From the NCBI GenBank assembly GCA_964643045.1, contig CAZXSC010000007.1, positions 1 to 52,204 on the forward strand: DNA of 52,204 bases, in the 5' to 3' direction. Positions within the stretch are counted from its first letter, which is position 1; the number at the start of each line of letters is the position of its first letter. The position numbers and the translations under genes were made by a program. The stretch is from TMED23 sp964643045. GTDB lineage: Bacteria; Pseudomonadota; Alphaproteobacteria; Rhodospirillales; UBA2165. The notes beneath the pieces are model-generated. The model had not been told where the DNA came from. It did no database searches and saw only the letters and a list, made by a program, of their open reading frames with translations. Below are positions 8,958 to 18,192 of this stretch, piece after piece.

Positions 8958-9482
8958 ATGAACGATTTTTCTGATATTCAAGTTAGACCAATAGATCCGT
9001 CGATTTTTTGTGCTAAAACCTTAGCTGAAATTCATCGGCAATGCTTTTTTACTCCGTGGTCTGCACTAGAGTTTAATAAACTTCTTTTTTTACCCTCAGT
9101 TTTTGGATTTTCAGCTAGACTAGGCAAATTTTCATTAAACAATGATAAGAATTCTACGAACCTTAAGACTATTGCAAATAAAACAGATTTTAGCGGTTTT
9201 GCTCTTTGTTCGGTTGCTGGTGAAGAAATCGAGATATTTTCAATCTGTGTTTTACCAGAATTACGCTGCAAAAGTTTGGCCACTAATTTAATGGAGAATG
9301 TGTTGAAAAGGGCTAATAGTATTGGTGTTAGGAAGATATTTCTCGAAGTTCCAATAAACAATAATATAGCCTGTAATTTCTATACTAATCTTGGATTTAG
9401 TGAGTTTGGCCGAAGGAAAGACTATTATAGAGAAAAAAAAGGGCGAGTTGACGCAATTCAGTTTCACAAAATTATTTTTTAA
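8958..9482 (+). CDS. rimI: Ribosomal-protein-alanine N-acetyltransferase-like GNAT protein
   Basis: GNAT-fold acetyltransferase; its position directly after tsaB identifies it as the RimI-type protein that acetylates the N-terminus of ribosomal protein S18. The C-terminal half shows IFSICVLPELRCKSLATNLM followed by LEVPINNNIACNFYTNLGF and FGRRKDYY, a clear GNAT core. The acetyl-CoA loop usually reads R/Q-x-x-G-x-G/A but here is RCKSLA, so the first Gly is Ser. A low-complexity Asn/Lys-rich insertion sits around residues 55-75, making the protein longer (174 residues) than typical RimI. Substrate is inferred from context. Confidence 0.85.
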   Translation: MNDFSDIQVRPIDPSIFCAKTLAEIHRQCFFTPWSALEFNKLLFLPSVFGFSARLGKFSLNNDKNSTNLKTIANKTDFSGFALCSVAGEEIEIFSICVLPELRCKSLATNLMENVLKRANSIGVRKIFLEVPINNNIACNFYTNLGFSEFGRRKDYYREKKGRVDAIQFHKIIF

Positions 9483-9702
9483 GAATTTATTAAATATGAA
9501 AGAATTTTGGCTCCTTACCCAAGAGTTCGTATAGAAATATGGTATTTATTGGTAAAATTATATACAGTACGTTTGATTATTTTTAATCAAGTAGTAGTTG
9601 CGATTGGCAATTATTTATTTCAAGGGCTTGATCGTGGTTCATTCAGTGATATCATCTGGGCTAAATGTGCTATTTTTAAGTAGATAGGGAAATTAGTCAA
9701 AA

Positions 9703-10149
9703 TTGATATTTTTAGATAATACCAAAAGCCTTGAGCAACGCTGTATTGATCAGGGCATGAAGATGACAGAACAGAGACGCACCATTGCTAGTGTTCTGTC
9801 GAGTGCGACTGACCATCCGGATGTTGAAGAGCTGCATAGTCGTTGCGTTGATTTGGATTCAAACATAAGTATAGCAACGGTTTATCGGACCGTTCGTCTT
9901 TTTGATGCCGCAGGGTTAATAGATCGCCATGATTTTGGTGATGGTCGAGCACGTTATGAAAAATCTAGTGATGATCACCATGATCATTTGGTTGATGTTA
10001 AGTCAGGTGATATCATAGAATTTCATGATGAGCAAATTGAAGAATTGCAAACCCAAATAGCCAAAAAATTAGGTTTCCGTCTCATCGGGCACCGGATGGA
10101 GTTATATGGTGTGCCATTTGAGACAGACTCTAACGAAAGCAAAACTTGA
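9703..10149 (+). CDS. fur: Fur-family metalloregulator (Fur/Mur type)
   Basis: DNA-binding metal-dependent repressor. The winged-helix region contains MTEQRR and SIATVYRTVRLFDAAGLI, and the metal-binding C-terminal domain contains DDHHDHLVDVKSGDIIEFHDEQIEELQ, matching Fur and its alphaproteobacterial Mur variant. No CxxC structural-zinc motif is present. It is a separate protein from Irr at 29958. The best start is TTG at 9703; the first in-frame ATG is codon 19 (MKMTEQRR), which would remove part of the first helix. Whether it responds to Fe or Mn cannot be told from sequence. miaB follows 55 bp downstream. Confidence 0.9.
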   Translation: MIFLDNTKSLEQRCIDQGMKMTEQRRTIASVLSSATDHPDVEELHSRCVDLDSNISIATVYRTVRLFDAAGLIDRHDFGDGRARYEKSSDDHHDHLVDVKSGDIIEFHDEQIEELQTQIAKKLGFRLIGHRMELYGVPFETDSNESKT

Positions 10150-10204
10150 TGATTCTGATTAAGCTATGAATCATGTATAAATATTATATTCGTAAAGCGT
10201 TAGA

Positions 10205-11620
10205 TTGAATAAGAACGTTCATATTAAAACATTTGGCTGTCAAATGAATGTCTATGACTCGGATCGCATGACCGACGTATTGGCAACGATTGGCTATGCT
10301 ATTACCGAAAAGCCTTATAATGCGGACATGCTGATTATAAATACATGCCATATCAGGGAGCAGGCATCAGAAAAGCTTTTTTCTGAATTGGGTCGTTTGC
10401 GGAATATTAAAATTGAGCGCCAGAATGCTGGCAAGCCGACTATTATTGCAGTTGCTGGTTGTGTTGCGCAGGCGGCCGGAGACGAAATTTTCAATCGAGC
10501 ACCGTATGTAGACATAGTATTAGGACCGCAGGCCTATCACAGATTGCCAGAGATGGTTTTGAAGGCAATGGACCGCAGAAAAAAAATAATTGGTAAAGGT
10601 ATTATAGACATCGAATTTGCAACAGAAACTAAATTTGATTCTTTACCAAATGCCGGTGCTAGAGGTTTTTCAGCTTTTTTGTCGGTTCAGGAAGGGTGCA
10701 ATAAATTTTGCACGTTTTGTGTTGTACCATATACCCGGGGAGCCGAATATTCTAGGCCAGTCGAAGATATTATATTTGAAGCAAATAATTTAGTGCGGGA
10801 TGGCGCAAAGGAGCTAATTCTTCTGGGGCAAAATGTTAATGCGTACCACGGCGAAAAAATCAAAGGCCAAACTGGTACTGAAGTTGGTTTAGGTTATCTT
10901 CTTCGCACGCTTGCCGAAATAAATGGTCTGGAACGAATGCGTTACATTACGTCTCATCCTATTGATATGGATGATGATTTGGTTGCTGCTCATAGGGAAG
11001 TCACTATACTTATGCCCTTATTACACTTACCAGTACAATCGGGTTCTAACCATGTGTTAAAAAAGATGAATCGTCATCATAAAATAGAAGATTACTATAG
11101 GATTAGTGAAAAACTTTTAGCGCAGCGTTCAGACACGAAAATTTCTTCTGATTTTATAGTTGGTTTTCCGGGTGAGAGTGACAAGGACTTTGAGGATACA
11201 CTTAAGCTTATCCGAGAAATAAAATTTATTCAGTCTTATTCTTTTAAATATAGTAAACGACCCGGGACACCGGGAGCTTTGATGGAGAATCAAATTCCAG
11301 AGGAGATTAAAAGTGAACGTTTGGCAGAGCTCCAGGGGCTTCTAGAAGGCTATCAGTCAAATTTTAATCGAAAGAGTATAAACACAGTAATGCCGGTATT
11401 GTTTGATCGAAAAGGAAAAGAAAGTGGCCAATTAGTTGGCCGTTCCCCGTTCATGCAGCCTGTCCATGTTACAGCGCCTGAACGTTATTTTGGTCAAATT
11501 GTTGACGTTAAGTTGCTCAATACAACTTCCACTAGTTTGGGCGGTGAAATTTATTCTAAGTCCGAACTGGAACATGAAATGTATGGTGCCAACTCAAATT
11601 TTGAAAATGCTCAAATGTGA
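10205..11620 (+). CDS. miaB: tRNA-2-methylthio-N6-dimethylallyladenosine synthase
   Basis: Radical-SAM methylthiotransferase that converts i6A37 to ms2i6A37 in tRNA. Domain order is complete: UPF0004 domain with TFGCQMN and further conserved Cys residues, radical-SAM core with CNKFCTFCVVPYTRG (near residues 165-180) binding the [4Fe-4S] cluster, and a C-terminal TRAM domain. 471 residues is normal. The start is TTG at 10205, because no ATG precedes the conserved TFGCQMN. It heads the miaB-phoH-ybeY-corC-lnt cluster, a conserved proteobacterial order. Confidence 0.97.
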   Translation: MNKNVHIKTFGCQMNVYDSDRMTDVLATIGYAITEKPYNADMLIINTCHIREQASEKLFSELGRLRNIKIERQNAGKPTIIAVAGCVAQAAGDEIFNRAPYVDIVLGPQAYHRLPEMVLKAMDRRKKIIGKGIIDIEFATETKFDSLPNAGARGFSAFLSVQEGCNKFCTFCVVPYTRGAEYSRPVEDIIFEANNLVRDGAKELILLGQNVNAYHGEKIKGQTGTEVGLGYLLRTLAEINGLERMRYITSHPIDMDDDLVAAHREVTILMPLLHLPVQSGSNHVLKKMNRHHKIEDYYRISEKLLAQRSDTKISSDFIVGFPGESDKDFEDTLKLIREIKFIQSYSFKYSKRPGTPGALMENQIPEEIKSERLAELQGLLEGYQSNFNRKSINTVMPVLFDRKGKESGQLVGRSPFMQPVHVTAPERYFGQIVDVKLLNTTSTSLGGEIYSKSELEHEMYGANSNFENAQM

Positions 11621-11688
11621 ATGTCGGTATTTTCAAACCAATGGCGGTAATAAAATTACTATAAAGAATACACCAGAAGGGGAAATTT

Positions 11689-12687
11689 TTGAGATCCAAA
11701 TCACAAAATACAAAACTTCAGATAGAATTTGATGACAACACTATATTGCCGCTTTTGTTTGGCGAGCATAACACTCATCTCGTTAAAATTGAGAATGAAC
11801 TCGATGTTGTTCTCAGTTCTCGGGGGAACAAGTTGATAATTTTGGGCCCCGAAATGCAATCAAAAAAGGCACATAACGTGCTGATAAATCTTTATGATCA
11901 AGCCAAGAAAGATCAGGAATTAGCGTTAGCTGATGTTGATGGGGTGTTGAGAATGGCTGAATTAACTATCTTTGATGATACGTTAACGGACAAAAAATAT
12001 AGAGCCGTGAAAACTCAAAAACGGCAAATAAGGCCTCGGTCCCCTCAGCAGGCTGTATATATAGATAATATTAGCAATAATGACCTTGTTTTCGGATTAG
12101 GGCCTGCTGGCACTGGGAAAACATATTTGGCGGTTGCTAAGGCTGTAGAATCTCTAATTTCCGGAAAAGTTGACCGTATTGTCTTATCTCGACCAGCGGT
12201 CGAGGCGGGCGAACAATTGGGTTTCTTGCCAGGTGATATGAGGGAAAAGGTGGATCCTTATTTGCGCCCACTCTATGATGCGCTCTATGATATGCTACCC
12301 GAAAATCAAGTTGCTAATAAAATTGAAAGTGGAATTATTGAAATAGCCCCTCTTGCTTTCATGAGAGGGCGCACACTGTCTGATGCATTTGTGATTTTAG
12401 ATGAGGCTCAAAATACTACAGCCGTTCAAATGAAGATGTTGTTAACACGACTTGGTGAAAATGCCTCAATGGTAATTACCGGGGACCTTAGTCAAGTTGA
12501 TCTGCCATCTGGGGTTTGCTCTGGTTTGAGTGATGCAGTTGAGACAATACAAGATGTTAAAGGTGTTTCATTTGTCCATTTTACAGAATCTGATGTAGTT
12601 AGGCATTCACTCGTGGCTCGGATCATTAAAGCCTATGACAAGAGATTACGGGGAAATAAACACACTGAACCTCGAGGTCAGAATTAA
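11689..12687 (+). CDS. phoH: PhoH-like ATPase
   Basis: PhoH/YbeZ-type cytoplasmic P-loop ATPase thought to work with the endoribonuclease YbeY encoded next to it. The Walker A motif GPAGTGKT sits near residue 140 and Walker B as VILDEAQN near residue 240, inside the conserved PhoH domain (ERPAVEAGE-like segment SRPAVEAGEQLGFLPGDM). 332 residues is the usual length. The start TTG at 11689 follows a strong AGAAGGGGA ribosome-binding site. ybeY starts 18 bp after its stop. Confidence 0.95.
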   Translation: MRSKSQNTKLQIEFDDNTILPLLFGEHNTHLVKIENELDVVLSSRGNKLIILGPEMQSKKAHNVLINLYDQAKKDQELALADVDGVLRMAELTIFDDTLTDKKYRAVKTQKRQIRPRSPQQAVYIDNISNNDLVFGLGPAGTGKTYLAVAKAVESLISGKVDRIVLSRPAVEAGEQLGFLPGDMREKVDPYLRPLYDALYDMLPENQVANKIESGIIEIAPLAFMRGRTLSDAFVILDEAQNTTAVQMKMLLTRLGENASMVITGDLSQVDLPSGVCSGLSDAVETIQDVKGVSFVHFTESDVVRHSLVARIIKAYDKRLRGNKHTEPRGQN

Positions 12688-12705
12688 GACAGTATTGAGA
12701 AAAAT

Positions 12706-13212
12706 ATGCCTTCTACCGTAATTACATCTGTCCAGATAAAAAGTTCAAAGTGGAGACAAGAGTTGTCTAACGTTGAGAAAATTTGCCAATTAGCTGCTGA
12801 AGCCGTTTGGCAGGGGGTATTAGTATCAAATAAGGTAGTTGAAGCAACGATAGTACTTGCTGATGATCCGCTGGTTCAGAGCCTCAATTATAAGCATCGA
12901 AATATAAACAAACCAACAAATGTTCTCTCTTTTACTGCCGACAATAATAATGTTGCTATAGATGGGGATGTTCCATCTTTAGGTGATATTGTCATGGCTT
13001 TTGAAACAATTAAAAATGAAGCACCTGACCACGTATCTGATCACCTAAGTCATTTAGTGGTTCACGGTTGTCTGCATTTATTGGGCTATAGTCACGCAAA
13101 TGATAAAGAGGCTAATGCAATGGAAACCCTAGAAGTCGAAATGTTGGCTGGTTTGGGAATTAAAGATCCCTACGGCAAGAATTGTGCGTTAAAACTAAGA
13201 AATGCGAATTAG
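12706..13212 (+). CDS. ybeY: Endoribonuclease YbeY (rRNA maturation factor)
   Basis: Zinc-dependent endoribonuclease involved in 16S rRNA 3'-end maturation and ribosome quality control. The defining HxxxHxxGxxH metal site is present as HGCLHLLGYSH near residues 120-130, preceded by LGDIVMAFETI. 168 residues is normal. Its placement between phoH and the corC-type gene is a widely conserved arrangement. Confidence 0.97.
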   Translation: MPSTVITSVQIKSSKWRQELSNVEKICQLAAEAVWQGVLVSNKVVEATIVLADDPLVQSLNYKHRNINKPTNVLSFTADNNNVAIDGDVPSLGDIVMAFETIKNEAPDHVSDHLSHLVVHGCLHLLGYSHANDKEANAMETLEVEMLAGLGIKDPYGKNCALKLRNAN

Positions 13213-13338
13213 ATATCAGGACTATTCTTAAACATGTGCAATTAAATGGTGCTCATTTAGGATGAACGAAATTTACCGTGCTAAAATATTAGTTGTCTTG
13301 TCGCTAGTTGCTTCACTAAGAGAAGTAGGTTTGAGTTA

Positions 13339-14256
13339 ATGGCTAGCTTTTTAAATTTTCTAAACGCTTCGTGGTTAAAAGTTGTGCGGTCTTCTAGTTA
13401 TGATGATCCTGTTCGCGAAGCTATAGAAGATTTAATCGAAGACAATGATAACGATGCTACAGTGCTTGAAACCGAGGAACGTAACTTATTATCAAATATT
13501 TTAAGCCTCAAAGGAAGAACTATCTCTGACGTTATGGTTCCGCGAGCCGATATTTCCGCTCTTGAAGTAAATTCATCGTTTACAGATTTAATAGAGGTGA
13601 TGAATCGAGAGGCCCATTCGAGAGTTCCAATTTTCCAAGACACCTTAGACCATGCAATTGGTATGATACATATCAAAGACGCGATGGCTGCAAGTTCGTC
13701 ATTTGAGCGTCCTGGGAAAGAAGGACGAATTGAGCAATTACGTTTGCGCAATATTATTAGAGATGTTTTATTTGTGTCGCCTTCCATGCAAGTTTTAGAG
13801 CTCTTACTTGAAATGAGGGTCAAACGAATTCATATGGCACTGGTAGTTGATGAATTTGGCGGTGTTGATGGTTTGGTGACGATAGAAGATCTTGTCGAAG
13901 AAATAGTTGGTGAAATTGAAGATGAACATGATCAGGATGAAGACCCCCAACTGATCATCAAAGATGATGGTACAGTCGAAGCCGATGCCCGTGTTTTGAT
14001 AGAAGATTTTGAAAAGAAAGTTGGCGGTGTTGTCTCTGAAGCTGAGCGCGAAGAGTTTGATACTCTTGGAGGACTAGTTTTTTCTTTGGCTGGCCGGGTT
14101 CCAATTAGAGGAGAATTGGTACGGCATTCTTGCGGGATGGAGATAGAGATTACAGATGCTGATCCGAGGCGGATAAAAAATATCCGCATCCGTGGTTTAA
14201 AGTTTGATTCTTCTAATGCTTTAATACCCCATTCCAGTGCTGATCCAGATAATTAA
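13339..14256 (+). CDS. corC: CBS-domain protein, CorC/TlyC family
   Basis: Cytoplasmic CBS-pair protein with a C-terminal CorC/HlyC transporter-associated domain, linked to magnesium/cobalt efflux. VMVPRADISALE and FGGVDGLVTIEDLVEEIVGEIEDE mark the two CBS repeats; the CorC_HlyC domain spans roughly residues 210-290 with EFDTLGGLVFSLAGRVP. There is no membrane-spanning DUF21 domain, so it is the short CorC form. Its ATG overlaps by one base the stop of a 25-codon upstream frame (see findings). lnt follows 16 bp after its stop. Confidence 0.94.
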   Translation: MASFLNFLNASWLKVVRSSSYDDPVREAIEDLIEDNDNDATVLETEERNLLSNILSLKGRTISDVMVPRADISALEVNSSFTDLIEVMNREAHSRVPIFQDTLDHAIGMIHIKDAMAASSSFERPGKEGRIEQLRLRNIIRDVLFVSPSMQVLELLLEMRVKRIHMALVVDEFGGVDGLVTIEDLVEEIVGEIEDEHDQDEDPQLIIKDDGTVEADARVLIEDFEKKVGGVVSEAEREEFDTLGGLVFSLAGRVPIRGELVRHSCGMEIEITDADPRRIKNIRIRGLKFDSSNALIPHSSADPDN

Positions 14257-14272
14257 ACACTGCATCACGACC

Positions 14273-15931
14273 ATGATTGAAAAATTTGAAACTTGGCGGA
14301 AGTATACTTTGACATTTAGAGGTTGGCGCCGCGTGATGGTTTTATTCTTTTTCGGCGCCGTTAGCGCACTTGCACTTCCCCCAGTTCATTTTGTGCCTGT
14401 TCTAATACCAGCTTTTGTCGGATTAGTCTGGCTGCTCGATGGGTCGAATGTATCAGTAAAAGTAGATTACCGGAATAAATTTGAATATTATTTTTTTCAC
14501 AGTACATTTGCTGGTGGTTGGTGGTTTGGTTTTGGTTTTTTCACGGCAGGCTTATATTGGATCTCATTTTCTTTTTTGGTTGATGCCGAGAAGTGGGCTT
14601 GGATGATTCCAATCGCGATAATCGGATTGTCGACTTTTTTTGCTATTTATACAGGGTTTGCGACAGCAGTGGCATGTCGGCTGGCAAAGCCGGGCCCCCG
14701 CCGTGTGATTTATATTATTTTGTTCTGGGTCGTTTTCGAATGGGCCCGAGGTAGTTTATTTACAGGATTTCCATGGAATCTTTTAGGTACTGTTTGGACT
14801 TTTAATGACGCAATTATGCAATTTGCATCTTTATTTGGAGTATTAGGGTTGAGTTTGGTAACTGTCACAGCGTCCTCTGCCCTTGCCTTGTTAGGTTACC
14901 CAAATAAATCTGTAAATTTTAGATATACTATTAGCTTAGTTCCTTTCATCGTTCTGGTGATAATTTGGCTTGGTGGGTCGTATCGCTTATTTGGAGCTGA
15001 AAATAAGTTTGTAGAAAATGTGCACCTTCGACTCGTTCAGCCCAATATTCCGCAAAATATTAAATGGAAACCACAATTTAGGGAAAAGCACTTAAAGAAT
15101 CTAATTGAATTAAGTGAGGCGTCCGTAGTTTCGCCTATTGGTCAGGCGCCCACACATATAATTTGGCCTGAGACATCGGTACCGTTTGTTTTGGATGGGA
15201 ATCTGTCTACACTACGGGATGTATCTGGCGAGAATTCTTCGTTAGTGGGTATTGCTCGAATAATTCCCCAAAAAGGGGCTTTGTTGGCAGGTTCATTGCG
15301 AAGAACAGGTGGCGCTAAAGAGAGAGTTAGTCTATGGAATAGTCTTCAAGTACTTGATGGTAATGCCAAAATAATAAGCACATTTAATAAATTTCATTTG
15401 GTGCCATTTGGAGAATATACACCATTCAGAAGGTATTTTGAGAGTTTCATCATTCTTGGTAAATTAATAAAGGCGCGCATAGATTTTGTTAGTGGCTCTG
15501 GGCCACAGACAATACAAGTACCTGGAGCACCCCTAGTAAGTCCTTTGATTTGTTATGAAGTTATATTTTCTGGGGCGGTGACAGTTCCATTAAAAAGAGG
15601 TATTCCTAGACCGGAGTGGTTATTAAATATCACTAATGATGCTTGGTTTGGAGTATCAAGTGGACCATATCAACACCTCGCAACCGCCCAATTACGTGCA
15701 GTCGAAGAAGGTTTGCCATTAATTAGGGTAGCCAATACTGGTGTCTCAGCGGTTATTGATGGATATGGGCGGATACTTAAAGCATCTGATTTGAATGAAC
15801 GGCTATATCTTGATGTACAATTACCAAAACCACTTTTGACGCCTGCTTTTTACTCAAAAACTAGGCCTTTTGGGGTTTTACTGATTTTTTTGGGGTTAAT
15901 AGCTTTATCTCGGCTTCGATCTTTTGCATAA
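14273..15931 (+). CDS. lnt: Apolipoprotein N-acyltransferase
   Basis: Integral inner-membrane enzyme that adds the third acyl chain to the N-terminal Cys of lipoproteins. About eight hydrophobic segments precede a nitrilase-like periplasmic domain. The expected catalytic triad is visible: Glu in IIWPETSVPF (near residue 297), Lys in FNKFHLVPFGEY (near 373) and Cys in LICYEVIF (near 426). I chose ATG 14273, which gives 552 residues; an upstream frame extension to 14237 would overlap corC and adds nothing conserved. It is the last gene of the miaB-phoH-ybeY-corC-lnt cluster. Confidence 0.95.
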   Translation: MIEKFETWRKYTLTFRGWRRVMVLFFFGAVSALALPPVHFVPVLIPAFVGLVWLLDGSNVSVKVDYRNKFEYYFFHSTFAGGWWFGFGFFTAGLYWISFSFLVDAEKWAWMIPIAIIGLSTFFAIYTGFATAVACRLAKPGPRRVIYIILFWVVFEWARGSLFTGFPWNLLGTVWTFNDAIMQFASLFGVLGLSLVTVTASSALALLGYPNKSVNFRYTISLVPFIVLVIIWLGGSYRLFGAENKFVENVHLRLVQPNIPQNIKWKPQFREKHLKNLIELSEASVVSPIGQAPTHIIWPETSVPFVLDGNLSTLRDVSGENSSLVGIARIIPQKGALLAGSLRRTGGAKERVSLWNSLQVLDGNAKIISTFNKFHLVPFGEYTPFRRYFESFIILGKLIKARIDFVSGSGPQTIQVPGAPLVSPLICYEVIFSGAVTVPLKRGIPRPEWLLNITNDAWFGVSSGPYQHLATAQLRAVEEGLPLIRVANTGVSAVIDGYGRILKASDLNERLYLDVQLPKPLLTPAFYSKTRPFGVLLIFLGLIALSRLRSFA

Positions 15932-16090
15932 CAAAAAAGAGACTGAGCTTATTTGGTTTTGAACTAACCGCCGATGACTAATTTTCAATTGGTAAGTGGG
16001 CAAAATCCCACGGTTTCTAGATTATATATCCTTAATCACTATAACCAATAATGCTTGACGCTATCCACAAACACTGCGAGAAAACATCTT

Positions 16091-16143
16091 AATTTTTGTT
16101 CTCAGATTATAGGATCTTCTCTGTTATTTGAATTTTTGTTTTC
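16091..16143 (+). repeat. 13-nt direct repeat, 40 nt apart, in the metK leader
   Basis: AATTTTTGTTCTC (16091-16103) and AATTTTTGTTTTC (16131-16143) differ at one base and start exactly 40 nt apart, within the 242-bp gap before metK. This gap also holds a 5-bp GTGGG/CCCAC hairpin (15996-16011). I do not recognise a known SAM riboswitch class here. Confidence 0.4.
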
Positions 16144-16173
16144 GCCAAACAGCCTTTTGCAGGAGGTAAATTA

Positions 16174-17340
16174 GTGTCCAAAGAAAATTATCTTTTTACC
16201 AGTGAATCAGTGTCAGAGGGTCACCCCGATAAAGTCAGCGACAGGGTGTCTGATGCAATTGTTGATACTTTTCTTGCGGCGGATCCCTTGTCGCGCGTCG
16301 GAGTTGAAACATTGTGTACAACAAACCGTGTTGTACTTGCTGGAGAGGTCCGTGGTCCGGGTAGCGTGACCCACTCGGTAATGGAGAAAGTTGCGCGCAA
16401 CGCAGTCCAAGATATTGGCTATGAACAAAAGGGTTTCCACTGGGAAAAGATGGATGTTGCGGTCCATGTTCATGCTCAATCGGAAAATATAGCCCAAGGG
16501 GTTGACGCATCAGGTAATAAAGATGAAGGAGCAGGTGATCAAGGGATTATGTTTGGGTATGCATGCCGGGAAACTGAAGCACTGATGCCGGCGGCTATCC
16601 ATTATTCACATGCGATCTTGGAAGAACTTGCCAGAGTTAGGCATTCTGGTGAAATTTCTGGTTTAGGCCCGGATTCCAAGAGTCAGCTTACATTAAAATA
16701 TGAGAATGGTGAGCCCGTTGGCGCAACGTCTGTAGTAGTATCTACTCAGCATGATGATGGACTCGACCAAGCAGCTGTCAAAGAAATTGTGAGGCCATAT
16801 GTTGAAAAAATTTTGCCGGATGGGTGGATGTGTCCAGAAGAGGAATTTTATGTTAATCCGACAGGTTTATTTGTTATCGGTGGCCCTGATGGAGATGCTG
16901 GATTGACGGGCCGAAAAATTATAGTCGACACATATGGCGGTACGGCGCCACATGGTGGGGGTGCATTTTCTGGAAAAGATCCTTCGAAAGTTGACCGATC
17001 TGCGGCCTATGCTGCACGGTATTTAGCAAAAAATGTTGTTGCTGCTGAATTGGCTGAAAAGTGTACCATTCAGCTAGCATATGCTATTGGTATTTCGAAA
17101 CCGCTTTCGGTATATGTTGACACAGCGGGAACAAGTGGAATTAAAGAAGAAAAGTTGGCTGCCGCACTGCAAGAAGTAATGAATTTAAGTCCTCGTGGCA
17201 TCCGTGAGCACCTAAGTTTAAACCGGCCAATTTATGCTCGGACAGCGGCTTATGGTCATTTTGGTCGTGAACCTGATGAAGATGGGGGATTTTCGTGGGA
17301 AAAACTTGATCTCGTCGAACCACTTAGATCGGCACTTTAA
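16174..17340 (+). CDS. metK: S-adenosylmethionine synthetase
   Basis: Makes SAM from methionine and ATP; SAM feeds TrmB, MiaB, UbiE and many other methyltransferases. All family signatures are present: SVSEGHPDKVSDRVSDAIVD, GAGDQGIMFGYA and GGGAFSGKDPSKVDRSAAY. 388 residues is normal. The start is GTG at 16174, placed 8 nt after a strong AGGAGG ribosome-binding site. trmB begins 21 bp after its stop, so the two are likely cotranscribed. Confidence 0.98.
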   Translation: MSKENYLFTSESVSEGHPDKVSDRVSDAIVDTFLAADPLSRVGVETLCTTNRVVLAGEVRGPGSVTHSVMEKVARNAVQDIGYEQKGFHWEKMDVAVHVHAQSENIAQGVDASGNKDEGAGDQGIMFGYACRETEALMPAAIHYSHAILEELARVRHSGEISGLGPDSKSQLTLKYENGEPVGATSVVVSTQHDDGLDQAAVKEIVRPYVEKILPDGWMCPEEEFYVNPTGLFVIGGPDGDAGLTGRKIIVDTYGGTAPHGGGAFSGKDPSKVDRSAAYAARYLAKNVVAAELAEKCTIQLAYAIGISKPLSVYVDTAGTSGIKEEKLAAALQEVMNLSPRGIREHLSLNRPIYARTAAYGHFGREPDEDGGFSWEKLDLVEPLRSAL

Positions 17341-17361
17341 ATTTTTTTCAAACACTAAAAT

Positions 17362-18075
17362 ATGCAAAAGGATAAAGCTTACACAACTGAAAATTATAGG
17401 TTTTATGGAAGGCGGCAAGGACATGCATTAAGTCCGGCCCGAAAAAAACTATTGAGTGATTTGCTTCCTGGCCTATTAATTGATCCCGATAATCCTAATT
17501 TAGCGGACCCTTCTCTCCTATTTCAACCAAACACTGAGGTATGGATGGAAATTGGCTTTGGTGCAGGTGAACATTTAGTGTTTCAAGCCGAACAAAACCC
17601 AGAAATTGTTCTGGTTGGTTGTGAGCCGTACGTTAACGGGGTGGCTGCGATACTATCTCAGATTAAGATAAAATCGTTGAGTAACGTACGCCTTTATAAT
17701 GATGATGCGAGAATCTTGATACAAAGGCTATCATCTAATTTCATTGACAGAGTTTTTATATTATTTTCTGATCCTTGGCCTAAAAAACGACATCATCGTC
17801 GGCGATTTGTAAATAGTGAGAATTTAAATGAACTTTCACGGGTTATGAAAGACCACGCGAAACTACGATTTGCGACTGATGATATGAGTTTTGTGCGTTG
17901 GAGTTTGGATATGTTTAATCGCCATCCAGATTTTGATTGGTTAGCAAATGGGCCTGAGGATTGGCGCAATAGTTATCCTGATTCTATAAGGACACGTTAT
18001 GAAACAAAGGCCATTAACTGCGGCCGAAAGTGTATTTATTTGACTTTTCAACGGCGTTTACGCGTATATAGATAA
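17362..18075 (+). CDS. trmB: tRNA (guanine-N7-)-methyltransferase
   Basis: Transfers a methyl group from SAM to G46 in tRNA. The N-terminal FYGRRQGH, the SAM-binding MEIGFGAGEHL (E-x-G-x-G-x-G), and the signature FSDPWPKKRHHRRRF near residue 135 identify the family; the distal TRYETKA is the substrate-binding motif. 237 residues is normal. It lies directly downstream of metK, which makes its cofactor. Confidence 0.96.
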   Translation: MQKDKAYTTENYRFYGRRQGHALSPARKKLLSDLLPGLLIDPDNPNLADPSLLFQPNTEVWMEIGFGAGEHLVFQAEQNPEIVLVGCEPYVNGVAAILSQIKIKSLSNVRLYNDDARILIQRLSSNFIDRVFILFSDPWPKKRHHRRRFVNSENLNELSRVMKDHAKLRFATDDMSFVRWSLDMFNRHPDFDWLANGPEDWRNSYPDSIRTRYETKAINCGRKCIYLTFQRRLRVYR

Positions 18076-18167
18076 CTGATAATTTAAATAAAAAGCTTGT
18101 TTTTTATGCCACGTAGGGACAGTATGTCTGGGATTCAAAGAAATTCTCGATTTATAAAAGTCTGAGA

Positions 18168-18192
18168 GTGGGCCCAGGGGCCCGCTTTTTTT
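18168..18192 (+). terminator. Strong intrinsic terminator upstream of rimP; trmB terminator or rimP attenuator
   Basis: A GC-rich stem (GTGGGCC with GGCCCGC, 7 bp including one G-T pair, CAGG loop) is followed by seven T residues. It lies 93 nt after trmB and 54 nt before rimP. No clear promoter is visible between it and rimP, which makes read-through control of the rimP-nusA-infB operon plausible; the placement resembles the structured rimP leaders known in other bacteria. This is inference. Confidence 0.8.

Noticed and set aside
9483..9702. Possible remnant gene between rimI and fur
   Set aside because: A short frame (TTG near 9553, about 44 codons) can be read, but it has no ribosome-binding site and no recognisable similarity; treated as non-coding.
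11436..11732. 98-codon plus-strand frame overlapping miaB and phoH
   Set aside because: It is in a different frame from two certain genes and its translation is not protein-like.
16055..16069. DnaA-box-like CTATCCACA and TTGACG upstream of metK
   Set aside because: One isolated one-mismatch box is expected by chance, others occur inside genes, and no -10 sits at proper spacing from TTGACG.
18100..18170. Possible tRNA between trmB and rimP (ATTCAAA segment)
   Set aside because: No acceptor stem, anticodon arm or proper T-arm can be formed.
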